Below, in pieces: positions 1-8,884 of a stretch of DNA of 9,028 bases. The stretch covers positions 1 to 9,028 of the forward strand of contig CALQCV020000065.1 of NCBI GenBank assembly GCA_943329165.2, written 5' to 3'. Source of the DNA: Candidatus Nitrotoga sp. CP45. GTDB taxonomy: Bacteria > Bacteroidota > Bacteroidia > Flavobacteriales > Flavobacteriaceae. The translations under genes were made by a program, and so were the position numbers. The notes beneath the pieces were generated by a model. That model ran no database searches, was not told where the DNA came from, and saw only the letters and a program-made list of their open reading frames with translations. Positions within the stretch are counted from its first letter, which is position 1; each line of letters begins with the position of its first letter.

Positions 1-1
1 A

Positions 2-1222
2 GCAAATTTATCCTTTATTAAAGAAGAAGAAGTTTTCTTTGAAAATGTAAACCTGAATTCTCAAGTTTGGATGAGCCATAGTGACACTATTAAACATTTA
101 CCAACTAATGGTCTGAAATTGGCCAGTACCAAAGATGTAGAAAACGCAGCGTATAAAATCGAAGGCGAAACAACGTATGCGATTCAGTTTCATCCTGAAG
201 TCTATCATTCAACTGACGGAAAGCAAATTCTTGAGAACTTTTTGGTTAAGATTGCACACGTTCCTCAAAACTTTACTCCAAATGCTTTTGTAGAAGATTG
301 TGTAAAAGAATTACAAGAAAAAGTAAAAAATGACAAAGTGGTACTCGGACTTTCAGGCGGTGTAGATTCTACGGTTGCCGCGGTTTTATTGCACAAAGCT
401 ATAGGTAAAAACCTCTATTGTATTTTCGTCAATAATGGTTTGCTTCGTAAAAATGAATTCGAAAACGTTTTGCATCAATACAAAGACATGGGATTGAATG
501 TAAAAGGTGTTGATGCTACAGCCCGATTTATGAATGCATTAGATGGCGTTGAGGATCCGGAAGCTAAAAGAAAAGCTATCGGTAATGCTTTTATCGAAGT
601 TTTTGATGCTGAAGCACATTTAATTGAAAATGTAACTTGGTTGGCTCAAGGAACAATTTATCCTGATGTAATCGAATCAGTTTCAGTAAAAGGGCCATCG
701 GCAACCATCAAATCACATCACAATGTGGGTGGTTTACCCGATTATATGAAACTCAAAATAGTGGAACCATTACGCATGTTATTTAAAGACGAAGTGCGTA
801 GGGTAGGGAAAACATTGGGCATCGACCCGGAACTTTTGGGAAGACATCCATTTCCCGGACCCGGATTGTCAATTAGAATTTTGGGTTCAATCACACCAGA
901 AAAAGTTAGAATTCTGCAAGAAGTTGATGCCATTTTTATCAACGGATTAAAAGAACACGGATTATACGATAAAGTTTGGCAAGCAGGAGCCATTTTACTT
1001 CCTGTGAATAGCGTTGGTGTAATGGGAGATGAACGCACGTATGAAAAGGTAGTTGCGCTTCGTGCCGTAGAATCGACCGACGGTATGACTGCAGATTGGG
1101 TTCATTTGCCTTATGAATTTTTGATGAAAATCTCCAATGAGATTATCAATAAAGTAAAAGGTGTGAATCGGGTTGTTTATGATATTAGCTCCAAACCACC
1201 AGCAACAATCGAATGGGAATAG
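2..1222 (+). CDS. guaA: GMP synthase (glutamine-hydrolysing), 5'-truncated by the window edge
   Basis: GuaA converts XMP to GMP using ATP and glutamine, the last step of guanine nucleotide synthesis in the cytosol. The frame is open from base 2 with no start, so the gene begins outside the window; 406 residues are visible of about 510 usual for the family, and the first 100 or so, with the catalytic cysteine of the amidotransferase domain, are missing. Seen here: the end of the class I glutaminase domain with its His-Glu pair in QFHPEV (bases about 188-205), the ATP-pyrophosphatase P-loop SGGVDS (bases 353-370), then [19 protein letters not shown] and SHHNVGGLP, and the dimerisation domain ending in [11 protein letters not shown], the expected natural C-terminus. 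The ATG at 71 is internal: it lies in the family motif VWMSH. No convincing terminator follows. Identification is secure. Confidence 0.98.
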   Translation, partial: ANLSFIKEEEVFFENVNLNSQVWMSHSDTIKHLPTNGLKLASTKDVENAAYKIEGETTYAIQFHPEVYHSTDGKQILENFLVKIAHVPQNFTPNAFVEDCVKELQEKVKNDKVVLGLSGGVDSTVAAVLLHKAIGKNLYCIFVNNGLLRKNEFENVLHQYKDMGLNVKGVDATARFMNALDGVEDPEAKRKAIGNAFIEVFDAEAHLIENVTWLAQGTIYPDVIESVSVKGPSATIKSHHNVGGLPDYMKLKIVEPLRMLFKDEVRRVGKTLGIDPELLGRHPFPGPGLSIRILGSITPEKVRILQEVDAIFINGLKEHGLYDKVWQAGAILLPVNSVGVMGDERTYEKVVALRAVESTDGMTADWVHLPYEFLMKISNEIINKVKGVNRVVYDISSKPPATIEWE

Positions 1223-1286
1223 TGTTGTTAACACAAGAAAGTTAATGAAAAAATTGGTAATTTATAGAGAGTTTAAAAAGATTTGC

Positions 1287-1294
1287 TAACTTTA
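1287..1294 (+). promoter_or_regulatory. Possible -7 element for the LysM-PBP1 gene (weak)
   Basis: TAACTTTA matches the Bacteroidota -7 consensus TAnnTTTG at all but the last base and lies 25 bases before the ATG at 1320. I find no TTG at a suitable distance upstream: the nearest, at 1254-1256, leaves a 30-base spacer. The 97-base gap after guaA and the lack of a terminator mean the gene could also be read from the guaA transcript. This is a tentative call. Confidence 0.3.
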
Positions 1295-1319
1295 GACGTT
1301 AAATAAACAAGATAAGTAA

Positions 1320-3371
1320 ATGAAAAACCGTATTCTTTTTTCAATATTTTTAACCCTATTTTCCTTTGTTTTTACCGTTTCTGCAAAACAAGAAAAATAC
1401 ACGAAACATACTGTTGCTAAAGGAGAAACTATCAATATGATAGCTCAAAAATATAAGGTTACGCCCTATGATATTTATAGTTTAAATCCAGATTCTCAAA
1501 ACGGAATTCAATTGAACAGCGTTTTGTTGATTCCGTCATCAGCTTCAGTAGTGGTTATCGATTCATCTCAAGCTGTAACGCAAAGAAGTAGTTCAAATAC
1601 ACATTTAGTGCAACCCAAAGAGACATTGTATAGCATTTCAAAACAATATAAAGTAACTGTTGACGCAATAAAAGCAGCCAATGGAGATTTGCTAAACGAT
1701 GGTTTGAAGATTGGACAGAATATCAAAATTCCAGCTTCAGATAGCGGACAAAATGTTGCCGTGTCCAAACCTGCCGAAGCTCCAAAAGTAGCTGCTCCTC
1801 TTGTTTCAAAACCAGTCGTTGTAAAAGCGCTTCCAAAAGTTGAAACACCAAAAGGAGAAACTACGTTTCACATTATTGAACCCCTAGAAACAAAATATGG
1901 TATTTCTAAAAAGTACGGAATGACTATTCCCGAATTAGAGCGCTTAAATCCTCAAATTGCTAATGATTTCCCAATTGGTTTTAAATTGGTAGTTATAGGA
2001 AATGCTGTAAATCAAGCAGTTTTAGGCGCGGGTAAACCAACTGCTTATTCCACAAAACCATCAGTTAAAACAGGAATAGCGGCACCATCAAGTACAAAAA
2101 AGTATTTAGAAGAATATGTGGTTAAACCGAAAGAAACTATTTTAAGTATTGCTAATGATTTTGGAATGTCGGAACAAGAATTGATTTCGTTAAATCCCGA
2201 ATTAAAAAGAGGAATTAAATTAGGAATGATACTGCGCGTACCCAAAGGACAGCGAGAAGAACCTGTCAAAAAAGAACAGGGAAATTTACTAAAAACAATC
2301 AACACTAATGCGAGGAAACAACTCGCATTACTTTTGCCCTTTAATATTTCAAAGCTGGAAAGCGACACTTTAAATTCTACACAAGCCAGATTGAAAAAAG
2401 ATAAATTTTTGAATTTGACTTTAGATTTCTATTCAGGTGCTTTAATGGCGATTGACTCAGCCAAAGTTTTAGGGATGAATGTTGATATAAAAATTTTAGA
2501 CTCACAGGAAACTAAAAACTCTTCGAACGTAGCAATGTTGGTGCAACAAAATAATCTTCAAAGCATGGATGCTATTGTTGGGCCATTTTACCAAACCAAT
2601 GTCGAAAAATTAGCAGAACTGCTCGAGCCAACTAAGACTCCGGTTATTTCTCCGTTATCGAAAGATGTTGGTAAAAAATACACTAATTTATACCAATCGA
2701 TGCCAACAGCAGAGTTGTTGCGAAGCTCTATTTTTGACTTTATCAAAGCCAAAAGCAGCAACATTATCGCTGTTGTTGATAACAAAAAAGGAAGCGTAAA
2801 ACAATACATTCAGGAAATGCAGCCCGACGTTAGGATCGCGGGTTTGAGTGCCAAAGGAACTTTTGTGGCCGATAGTTTAAAAGTCTTGTTCCAAAAAGAC
2901 AGACTCAATTATGTGGTTTTAGCTTCTGAAAGTACGGGAATGATTTTAGCCACTACTTCTGCAATGTTAGCTGCGCAAAAAGAGTATCAGGTACAGTTGG
3001 TAATTTTGGAACAAAACGACACCTTTGATTTTGAGGAAATTTCGTTAACACGATTAACCAAATTGAAACTGCTCTATCCATCGCTTTCCAGACCAAACGA
3101 AACAGATAAAGCCAATCAATTTGATGCGAAGTATAAAAAGATTAATAAAATTACACCAAATCAATATGCCATTCGAGGTTTTGATGTAACTTTTGATACC
3201 TTACTTCGATTATCGCAGGAAGCAACTTTTGAGGAAACTATTCAGGTTTCACCATCTGAACAAATAGAAAACAAATTTGATTATGTGCAAAATGCAACTG
3301 ATGGGTATTCTAATAATGGAATTTACATCTTGTATTACGACACTGATTTAACTATAAAAGAAGTATTATAA
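1320..3371 (+). CDS. Exported LysM (x4) protein with PBP1-fold C-terminal domain
   Basis: This 683-residue protein probably binds peptidoglycan in the periplasm. Residues 1-22 form a signal peptide (MKNR, hydrophobic core, cleavage likely after VSA). Four LysM domains follow at about 27-72, 94-138, 181-226 and 264-308. Each has the pattern of V-x-K/P-x-E-T, then I-x-x-x-Y/F-x-hydrophobic, then N-P or N-G, then a hydrophobic-x-hydrophobic-P ending, and they are joined by Pro/Ala/Lys/Ser-rich linkers. From about residue 334 (KQLALLLPFNIS) to the end is a domain resembling type I periplasmic binding proteins (LivK-like), with FYSGALMAID, DAIVGPFYQTNVEKLAELL and TPVISPLS as recognisable segments. 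There is no permease or ATPase gene nearby, so a transport role is doubtful. A PBP1 fold tied to the cell wall recalls LpoA, the activator of penicillin-binding protein 1A; that role is my inference. The ATG at 1320 is chosen because it gives a complete signal peptide. The stop codon overlaps the next start. Confidence 0.9.
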   Translation: MKNRILFSIFLTLFSFVFTVSAKQEKYTKHTVAKGETINMIAQKYKVTPYDIYSLNPDSQNGIQLNSVLLIPSSASVVVIDSSQAVTQRSSSNTHLVQPKETLYSISKQYKVTVDAIKAANGDLLNDGLKIGQNIKIPASDSGQNVAVSKPAEAPKVAAPLVSKPVVVKALPKVETPKGETTFHIIEPLETKYGISKKYGMTIPELERLNPQIANDFPIGFKLVVIGNAVNQAVLGAGKPTAYSTKPSVKTGIAAPSSTKKYLEEYVVKPKETILSIANDFGMSEQELISLNPELKRGIKLGMILRVPKGQREEPVKKEQGNLLKTINTNARKQLALLLPFNISKLESDTLNSTQARLKKDKFLNLTLDFYSGALMAIDSAKVLGMNVDIKILDSQETKNSSNVAMLVQQNNLQSMDAIVGPFYQTNVEKLAELLEPTKTPVISPLSKDVGKKYTNLYQSMPTAELLRSSIFDFIKAKSSNIIAVVDNKKGSVKQYIQEMQPDVRIAGLSAKGTFVADSLKVLFQKDRLNYVVLASESTGMILATTSAMLAAQKEYQVQLVILEQNDTFDFEEISLTRLTKLKLLYPSLSRPNETDKANQFDAKYKKINKITPNQYAIRGFDVTFDTLLRLSQEATFEETIQVSPSEQIENKFDYVQNATDGYSNNGIYILYYDTDLTIKEVL

Positions 3372-3775
3372 TGAACACATCAATTATTAGGTATTTAGGT
3401 GAATTAAGAACTTCATCCATGCATTTGCAATCGGGAACAGAAATTCTAACCGATGCGCCAACAGATAATCATGGCAAAGGTGAAGCGTTTTCACCAACAG
3501 ATATGGTAGCTAATTCTCTGGGAACTTGCATGATTTCGATTATGGCGATTAAATCAAAAGATTTGGATTTGGAATTAAAAGGGTCAACAGCAGAAGTAAC
3601 CAAAATTATGCAAGCTGAACCAAGAAAAATTGCCAGAATTAAAGTGATTTTAAATATGGCTGTAGCCACTTCTGATAAAAACAAAACCATACTCGAAAGA
3701 AGTGCGTTGACCTGTCCGGTTTTCTTAAGTTTGCATCCGGATATTGAAAAAGTCATTACTTTTAATTGGAAATAA
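3371..3775 (+). CDS. OsmC/Ohr-family protein
   Basis: This 134-residue protein belongs to the OsmC/Ohr superfamily, small homodimeric enzymes that reduce organic hydroperoxides, or related thiol compounds, with a pair of cysteines. The two expected cysteines are present: Cys53 in SLGTCMISIM and Cys115 in LTCPVFLSLHPDIEK. The family signature SPTDMVANSLGTC (residues 41-53) and a glutamate just before it (E38 in GKGEAF) are also there. Length is normal for the short OsmC subgroup (YhfA-like). The start ATG shares its A with the stop of the LysM-PBP1 gene (TAATG), so translation is probably coupled and the two are one transcription unit. Whether the substrate is a hydroperoxide, as in true Ohr, or something else cannot be told from the sequence. 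The gene is followed by an inverted repeat rather than a classic GC-rich terminator. Confidence 0.92.
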   Translation: MNTSIIRYLGELRTSSMHLQSGTEILTDAPTDNHGKGEAFSPTDMVANSLGTCMISIMAIKSKDLDLELKGSTAEVTKIMQAEPRKIARIKVILNMAVATSDKNKTILERSALTCPVFLSLHPDIEKVITFNWK

Positions 3776-3779
3776 CAAT

Positions 3780-3862
3780 AGTCAAATGTCATAAAGTCAA
3801 AAGTTGTAAAGACCTCTGATTTTTTACAAACGGCTTTAGCACTTTAAGACTTTCGACTTTGG
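3780..3862. repeat. Imperfect inverted repeat of 7-8 base units between osmC-like gene and DUF3820 gene
   Basis: The left arm (3780-3814) is a run of related units of 7-8 bases containing GTC or GTT next to A-runs (AAATGTC, ATAAAGTC, AAAAGTT, GTAAAGAC). The right arm (3832-3862) holds the complementary series (GGCTTTAG, CACTTTAA, GACTTTC, GACTTTG). Reversed, the right arm aligns along most of the left with a few mismatches and small gaps. The loop between them is about 17 bases and contains six T. In RNA this would make a long, AT-rich, imperfect hairpin. The right arm reaches the proposed TTG start of the next gene. It may act as a terminator for the upstream pair, or be a dispersed intergenic repeat; I cannot tell which. 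Confidence 0.7.
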
Positions 3863-4089
3863 ACAAAAATCAACAACTCCTTATCAAACTCGCCCATACG
3901 AAAATGCCTTTCGGTAAATATGAAGGCTATTATCTTATCGATTTACCCGAGTACTATGTGGTCTGGTACAGCCAAAAAGGTTTCCCAAAAGGACAACTAG
4001 GTGAGCAACTCCAACTCGTTTACGAACTCAAATTAAATGGTTTGGAAGAATTGGTTCGGAATATAAAAAAACAATATCCGAAACTTTAA
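3859..4089 (+). CDS. DUF3820-family small protein (YpeB-like), TTG start
   Basis: This 76-residue protein matches the DUF3820 family of small conserved proteins of unknown function, which includes E. coli YpeB. The hallmarks are MPFGKYEG at residues 17-24, then LIDLPEYYVVWYSQKGFP, and then GxLGEQLQLVYELKLNGLEEL, with a basic C-terminus. There is no signal peptide, membrane segment or cysteine. TTG at 3859 is chosen as the start because the conserved short helix LLIKLAHTK precedes the motif in family members, whereas the first ATG (3904, residue 17) would remove it. No in-frame ATG exists between the upstream stop at 3817 and residue 17. There is no Shine-Dalgarno sequence, and the start lies in the right arm of an inverted repeat. 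The family assignment is firm; the function is not known, and the exact start is less certain. Confidence 0.83.
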   Translation: MDKNQQLLIKLAHTKMPFGKYEGYYLIDLPEYYVVWYSQKGFPKGQLGEQLQLVYELKLNGLEELVRNIKKQYPKL

Positions 4090-4110
4090 ATTCATTCTTT
4101 TTTTCTTTTT

Positions 4111-5815
<1,705 letters not shown>

Positions 5816-5825
5816 AACACTGAAT

Positions 5826-5839
5826 CCCGAAGCTTCGGG
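5826..5839. repeat. Perfect 14-base palindrome just before yidC
   Basis: CCCGAAGCTTCGGG reads the same on both strands and is markedly richer in GC than its surroundings. As RNA it folds into a hairpin of five pairs with an AGCU loop, and U5825-G5840 could add a wobble pair. It ends 11 bases before the yidC ATG and is not followed by a T-run, so it does not look like a terminator. I have an impression that this motif recurs between genes in Flavobacterium, but I could not check that here. Confidence 0.75.
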
Positions 5840-5850
5840 GCAGCATTACT

Positions 5851-7746
5851 ATGGAAGAAAAGAAATTTGATTTTAATACAATAATTGGTTTTGGGTTGAT
5901 ATTCGTTATCATCGTTTGGATGATGTATAACAATAGTAATAGCGAATTGAAAGAACAACAAGAAAAAGCCAAAACAGAGAAAGCCGCAAAAGCAGCTGTG
6001 GCGGTAACTCCAAAAGAAACTGCTAAAACCACAACAGATACTGCTGTAGCCGATTCAGTTAAAATTCAAAAACTTCAAGGTACTTTAGGAAGCTTTGCAT
6101 ACTCAGCGACTTTGCCTTCTGCTACAGCAAATTTCACGACTTTAGAAAATGAATTTGTTAGTTTAAAAATTGCTAACAAAGGCGGTTATGTTGTGGAAGC
6201 AATTTTGAAAAAGTATGAAAGATTCAAGAAAAATTCGGGGCAATTAATAGAATTGATAAAAGATAATAATTCCAGTTTTAATCTTCAATTGCAAACCAAA
6301 GACAATCGTGTATTAAATACGAAAGACTTATATTTTGAGCCAACATTGACCAAAGTAGGCGACAATCAAATCCTTTCGATGAAGTTAAAAGCCGGTGCAA
6401 ATGAGTATTTGGAGTATAAATATTTTTTGGCACCTAATAAATATTCAGTCGATTTCGATATCCATTCTCAAGGACTTACTACTGTTTTAAATGCTTCAAA
6501 ACCTATTGACTTGCAATGGGATTTGAAAACGTACCGAAATGAAAGAAGTATTTCCTATGAAAATCGTTATGCCGAAATTTATTTTGAGCATGAAGATGGA
6601 AAAATCGATTATGTTGGACAAGGAGATGATAAAGAGGAAAATCCTGAAAAAGCCACTTTTATTGCTTTCAAACAACATTTTTTCTCCACTATTTTATTGA
6701 CCAAAACACCATTTGCCACAGCAAAATTACATTCAGAGAATTTGGTTAAGGATGATAAGAGAGACACCATTTTCACAAAACAATATAAAGCAACAATTCC
6801 ATTAGCATTTACAAATGGAGAGTTAGATTATAAAATGAATTGGTATTACGGTCCAACAGATTATAAGATATTAAAAGATTATGACAGGAATCTTGAAAAA
6901 ATTGTTCCGTTAGGTTGGGGAGTTTTTGGCTGGATAAACAAGTTTATTTTCATTCCGTTATTTGGGTTTTTAAGCTCGTTTATGGGATTTGGAATTGCGA
7001 TTATTATCTTCACTATTTTGATAAAAATTGCAATGTCGCCTATTACTTTTAAATCATTTTTATCTCAAGCTAAAATGAAAGTGTTGCGTCCTGAAATTAC
7101 GGAAATTGGAGAAAAATTCAAAAAAGATCCAATGAAAAAACAACAGGAAACAATGAAACTTTACAACAAAGCTGGAGTGAATCCTATGGCTGGTTGCATT
7201 CCGGCCTTGATACAAATTCCGTTTATGTATGCCTCGTTTCAGTTTTTCCCTTCCGCATTTGAATTGAGACAAAAAGGATTCCTTTGGGCGGACGATTTGT
7301 CATCATTTGACCAGATATTCAAGTTACCCTTCAATATTCCGTTGTATGGTGATCACGTAAGTTTGTTCCCGATTTTAGCTGCGATTGCAATTTTCTTTTA
7401 TATGAAAATGACTTCAGGCGACCAGGCAATGGCACAACCACAGCAAGATGGCATGCCGGATATGGCAAAAATCATGAAAATAATGATTTATGTTTCACCG
7501 GTAATGATGTTGATTTTTTTCAACAGTTATGGTTCAGGGTTAAGTTTGTATAACTTTATTTCCAACTTAATTACTATCGGAATTATGTTGGTTATTAAAA
7601 GATACTTCATCAATAGCGATAAGATTCATGCTCAAATTCAAGAGAATAAAACGAAAGTAAAAACAGAAAGTAAGTTTCAAAAGAAGATGCGAGAAATGAT
7701 GGAACAAGCTGAAGCTCAAAAGCAATTGCAAAACAAAAAGAAATAA
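5851..7746 (+). CDS. yidC: Membrane protein insertase YidC
   Basis: YidC (Oxa1/Alb3 family) inserts and folds inner-membrane proteins, alone or with SecYEG. The 631-residue protein has the layout of the Gram-negative form. It has an N-terminal anchor (about 8-27), a charged Lys/Glu/Ala/Thr linker (31-70), a large periplasmic beta domain (about 95-340), and the Oxa1 core from about 355 to 590. The core includes FGFLSSFMGFGIAIIIFTIL, the cytoplasmic helical hairpin AKMKVLRPEITEIGEKFKK, the family motif NPMAGCIPALIQIPF (444-458), and later membrane helices near 503-518, 541-557 and 565-585. The functional positive charge in the first core helix (Arg366 in E. coli) aligns with Lys392 here by eye. 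The tail after 590 is highly basic, which could help ribosome contact. The loop at 519-545 is Met/Gln-rich. The ATG at 5851 gives the complete anchor. A terminator follows the gene. Confidence 0.98.
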   Translation: MEEKKFDFNTIIGFGLIFVIIVWMMYNNSNSELKEQQEKAKTEKAAKAAVAVTPKETAKTTTDTAVADSVKIQKLQGTLGSFAYSATLPSATANFTTLENEFVSLKIANKGGYVVEAILKKYERFKKNSGQLIELIKDNNSSFNLQLQTKDNRVLNTKDLYFEPTLTKVGDNQILSMKLKAGANEYLEYKYFLAPNKYSVDFDIHSQGLTTVLNASKPIDLQWDLKTYRNERSISYENRYAEIYFEHEDGKIDYVGQGDDKEENPEKATFIAFKQHFFSTILLTKTPFATAKLHSENLVKDDKRDTIFTKQYKATIPLAFTNGELDYKMNWYYGPTDYKILKDYDRNLEKIVPLGWGVFGWINKFIFIPLFGFLSSFMGFGIAIIIFTILIKIAMSPITFKSFLSQAKMKVLRPEITEIGEKFKKDPMKKQQETMKLYNKAGVNPMAGCIPALIQIPFMYASFQFFPSAFELRQKGFLWADDLSSFDQIFKLPFNIPLYGDHVSLFPILAAIAIFFYMKMTSGDQAMAQPQQDGMPDMAKIMKIMIYVSPVMMLIFFNSYGSGLSLYNFISNLITIGIMLVIKRYFINSDKIHAQIQENKTKVKTESKFQKKMREMMEQAEAQKQLQNKKK

Positions 7747-7766
7747 TAGTTCAGTTATACATTTTC

Positions 7767-7804
7767 AAAACGCTGTTAAAAACATATCTTTAAACAGCGT
7801 TTTT
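7767..7804 (+). terminator. Intrinsic terminator after yidC
   Basis: AAAACGCTGTT (7767-7777) pairs perfectly with AACAGCGTTTT (7793-7803) across a 15-base loop, and the 3' arm continues into a T-rich tract (TTTTTAATTTT, 7800-7810). It lies 21 bases after the yidC stop. The A-run on the 5' side could also give some termination of minus-strand transcripts, but no minus-strand gene ends here. Only 13 bases separate it from the proC ATG. Confidence 0.85.
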
Positions 7805-7817
7805 AATTTTAGAAGCC

Positions 7818-8618
7818 ATGAGAGTACTAATAATTGGTCACGGAAATATGGGCAGAACTTATGCCAATAGTTTTATTAGTTCCCGATTTATTAAACCCGA
7901 AGATATTTTTGTTTTGGTCAGAAATTCTGATTTTTCCGCCATCGAAAGCGCTATTCCAAAAACTAATTTTTCGACTTTGGTTTCCGATAAAATTAGTGAT
8001 TTTGACATTGTGATTTTGGCAGTAAAACCGCAAGATTTTAGTGTTTTAGCACAATCAATAAAACCGTTTTTAAAAGACAGTCAAATTATTTTTTCGGTGA
8101 TGGCCGGAATTACAATAGCCAAATTAGAAAGCCAACTTTCCTGCTCAAAAATTGTGCGTTCGATGCCTAATATTCCAACACAAATCGGAATGGGAATGAC
8201 TGTTTTTACTGCCTCTTCGAATGTTGACAGAAAAGAATTATTCATCATTCAAAACCTAATAAATACTACAGGAAAATCAGTTTATGTTGAAAACGAAAAA
8301 CTTATAGATGCTGCCACAGCTATTTCAGGAAGTGGACCGGCTTATGTTTTTTATTTTATGCAATCCATGATAAAAGCCGCAGTCGATTTAGGTTTTAACG
8401 AGTCGGAAGCAGAGTTGTTAGTCAACCAAACATTTATGGGTTCAGTAGCAATACAAAACAGTTATTCATTATCTAACGAAGAATGGATTGCCAAAGTAGC
8501 TTCAAAAGGCGGTACGACCGAAAGTGCTTTACGCGTTTTTGAAAAACGAAATTTGGAAAATAATATTGTAGATGCTGTAAAAGCTGCAAATGACAGAGCC
8601 TTAGAATTAGGATCATAA
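7818..8618 (+). CDS. proC: Pyrroline-5-carboxylate reductase
   Basis: ProC reduces 1-pyrroline-5-carboxylate to L-proline with NAD(P)H, the last step of proline synthesis in the cytosol. The 266-residue length is standard. The N-terminal Rossmann fold has GHGNMG (7-12) for dinucleotide binding, followed by ILAVKPQDF (66-74) and SVMAGITI (93-100). KIVRSMPNIPTQIGMGMTVF (111-130) is the family segment. The C-terminal dimerisation and active-site domain has AISGSGPAYVFYF (168-180) and SKGGTTESALRVF (229-241), both diagnostic of P5C reductases. The gene starts 13 bases after the yidC terminator, so its promoter must overlap that terminator, or it depends on readthrough. A terminator hairpin follows the stop. 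No other proline gene is in the window. Identification is secure. Confidence 0.97.
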   Translation: MRVLIIGHGNMGRTYANSFISSRFIKPEDIFVLVRNSDFSAIESAIPKTNFSTLVSDKISDFDIVILAVKPQDFSVLAQSIKPFLKDSQIIFSVMAGITIAKLESQLSCSKIVRSMPNIPTQIGMGMTVFTASSNVDRKELFIIQNLINTTGKSVYVENEKLIDAATAISGSGPAYVFYFMQSMIKAAVDLGFNESEAELLVNQTFMGSVAIQNSYSLSNEEWIAKVASKGGTTESALRVFEKRNLENNIVDAVKAANDRALELGS

Positions 8619-8620
8619 AA

Positions 8621-8648
8621 AAAGTGCAATTATTTCTAGTTGCACTTT
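8621..8648. terminator. Possibly bidirectional intrinsic terminator after proC
   Basis: AAAGTGCAA (8621-8629) pairs perfectly with TTGCACTTT (8640-8648) across a 10-base loop. On the + strand the stem is followed by TCTGTTTTTC, and on the - strand by a run of seven T (the A-run at 8617-8623). It lies right after the proC stop and faces the 3' end of the fasciclin remnant on the other strand, which fits a terminator once shared by two convergent genes. Confidence 0.8.
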
Positions 8649-8674
8649 CTGTTTTTCATAGCAATCTATAACTT

Positions 8675-8773
8675 CTATAATACAGGTTTTAAAACTCGGT
8701 TTACTCCATGAATAACTCCGTTTGATGCTTGAATGTCTGCTTGAAACACTCCCGATAAATTATTTGCAGTATT
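8675..8773 (-). pseudogene. Remnant of a fasciclin-domain protein (C-terminal 32 codons)
   Basis: Read on the minus strand, 32 sense codons end in a TAG stop at 8677-8675. The peptide contains ADIQASNGVIHGVNRVLKP, the typical end of a fasciclin (FAS1) domain, in which a conserved N-G-V-I-H box is followed by a short hydrophobic strand and a proline. An in-frame TAA at 8776-8774 cuts it off upstream. I see no fasciclin-like sequence or start codon in the roughly 100 bases beyond, where the frame gives way to AT-rich DNA and the promoter of the next gene. The rest of the gene therefore appears lost, leaving a fossil of the C-terminal end. FAS1 proteins are secreted adhesion proteins common in this phylum. 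A random match is possible but unlikely given the box, the stop position and the terminator placed just beyond it. Confidence 0.7.
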
Positions 8774-8845
8774 TTAAAATAGTTTGTTTTTTTTGGTTCG
8801 CTAATTGGTTAAACAGAAAAGTTTTGATTAAAATAATTTCTTGAG

Positions 8846-8877
8846 TTGTTTTACGTTATAAGTAAAGACTATTTTTG
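8846..8877 (+). promoter_or_regulatory. Bacteroidota-type promoter for the gene at 8885
   Basis: TATTTTTG (8870-8877) fits the -7 consensus TAnnTTTG exactly, with TTG (8846-8848) 21 bases upstream as the -33 element. The spacing equals that of the pyrG promoter. The -7 element ends only seven bases before the ATG at 8885, so transcription would start at or very near that codon. Either the message is almost leaderless or translation begins at the in-frame ATG at 8903. Confidence 0.6.
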
Positions 8878-8884
8878 TTGAAGC

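Noticed and set aside
71..73. ATG at 71 as the start of GMP synthase
   Set aside because: The frame is open back to base 2 and the upstream codons encode GuaA-like sequence ending in QVW before this methionine, so it is internal.
1222..1234. Hairpin GTGTT-gtt-AACAC after guaA as a terminator
   Set aside because: The stem is only five pairs, AT-rich, and is followed by purine-rich DNA without a T-run.
742..1234. Minus-strand open frames opposite guaA
   Set aside because: They lie wholly or almost wholly within a secure gene, have no recognisable motifs, and look like by-products of the coding strand.
2045..2809. Minus-strand open frames opposite the LysM-PBP1 gene
   Set aside because: No domain features and full overlap with a well-supported coding sequence.
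1320..3371. Function as an amino-acid ABC transporter binding protein
   Set aside because: The binding-protein fold is plausible, but four LysM domains and the lack of permease or ATPase genes argue against a transport role.
3469..3792. Minus-strand frame of 107 codons opposite the OsmC-like gene
   Set aside because: The + strand frame has both catalytic cysteines and the family signature; the opposite frame has none of its own.
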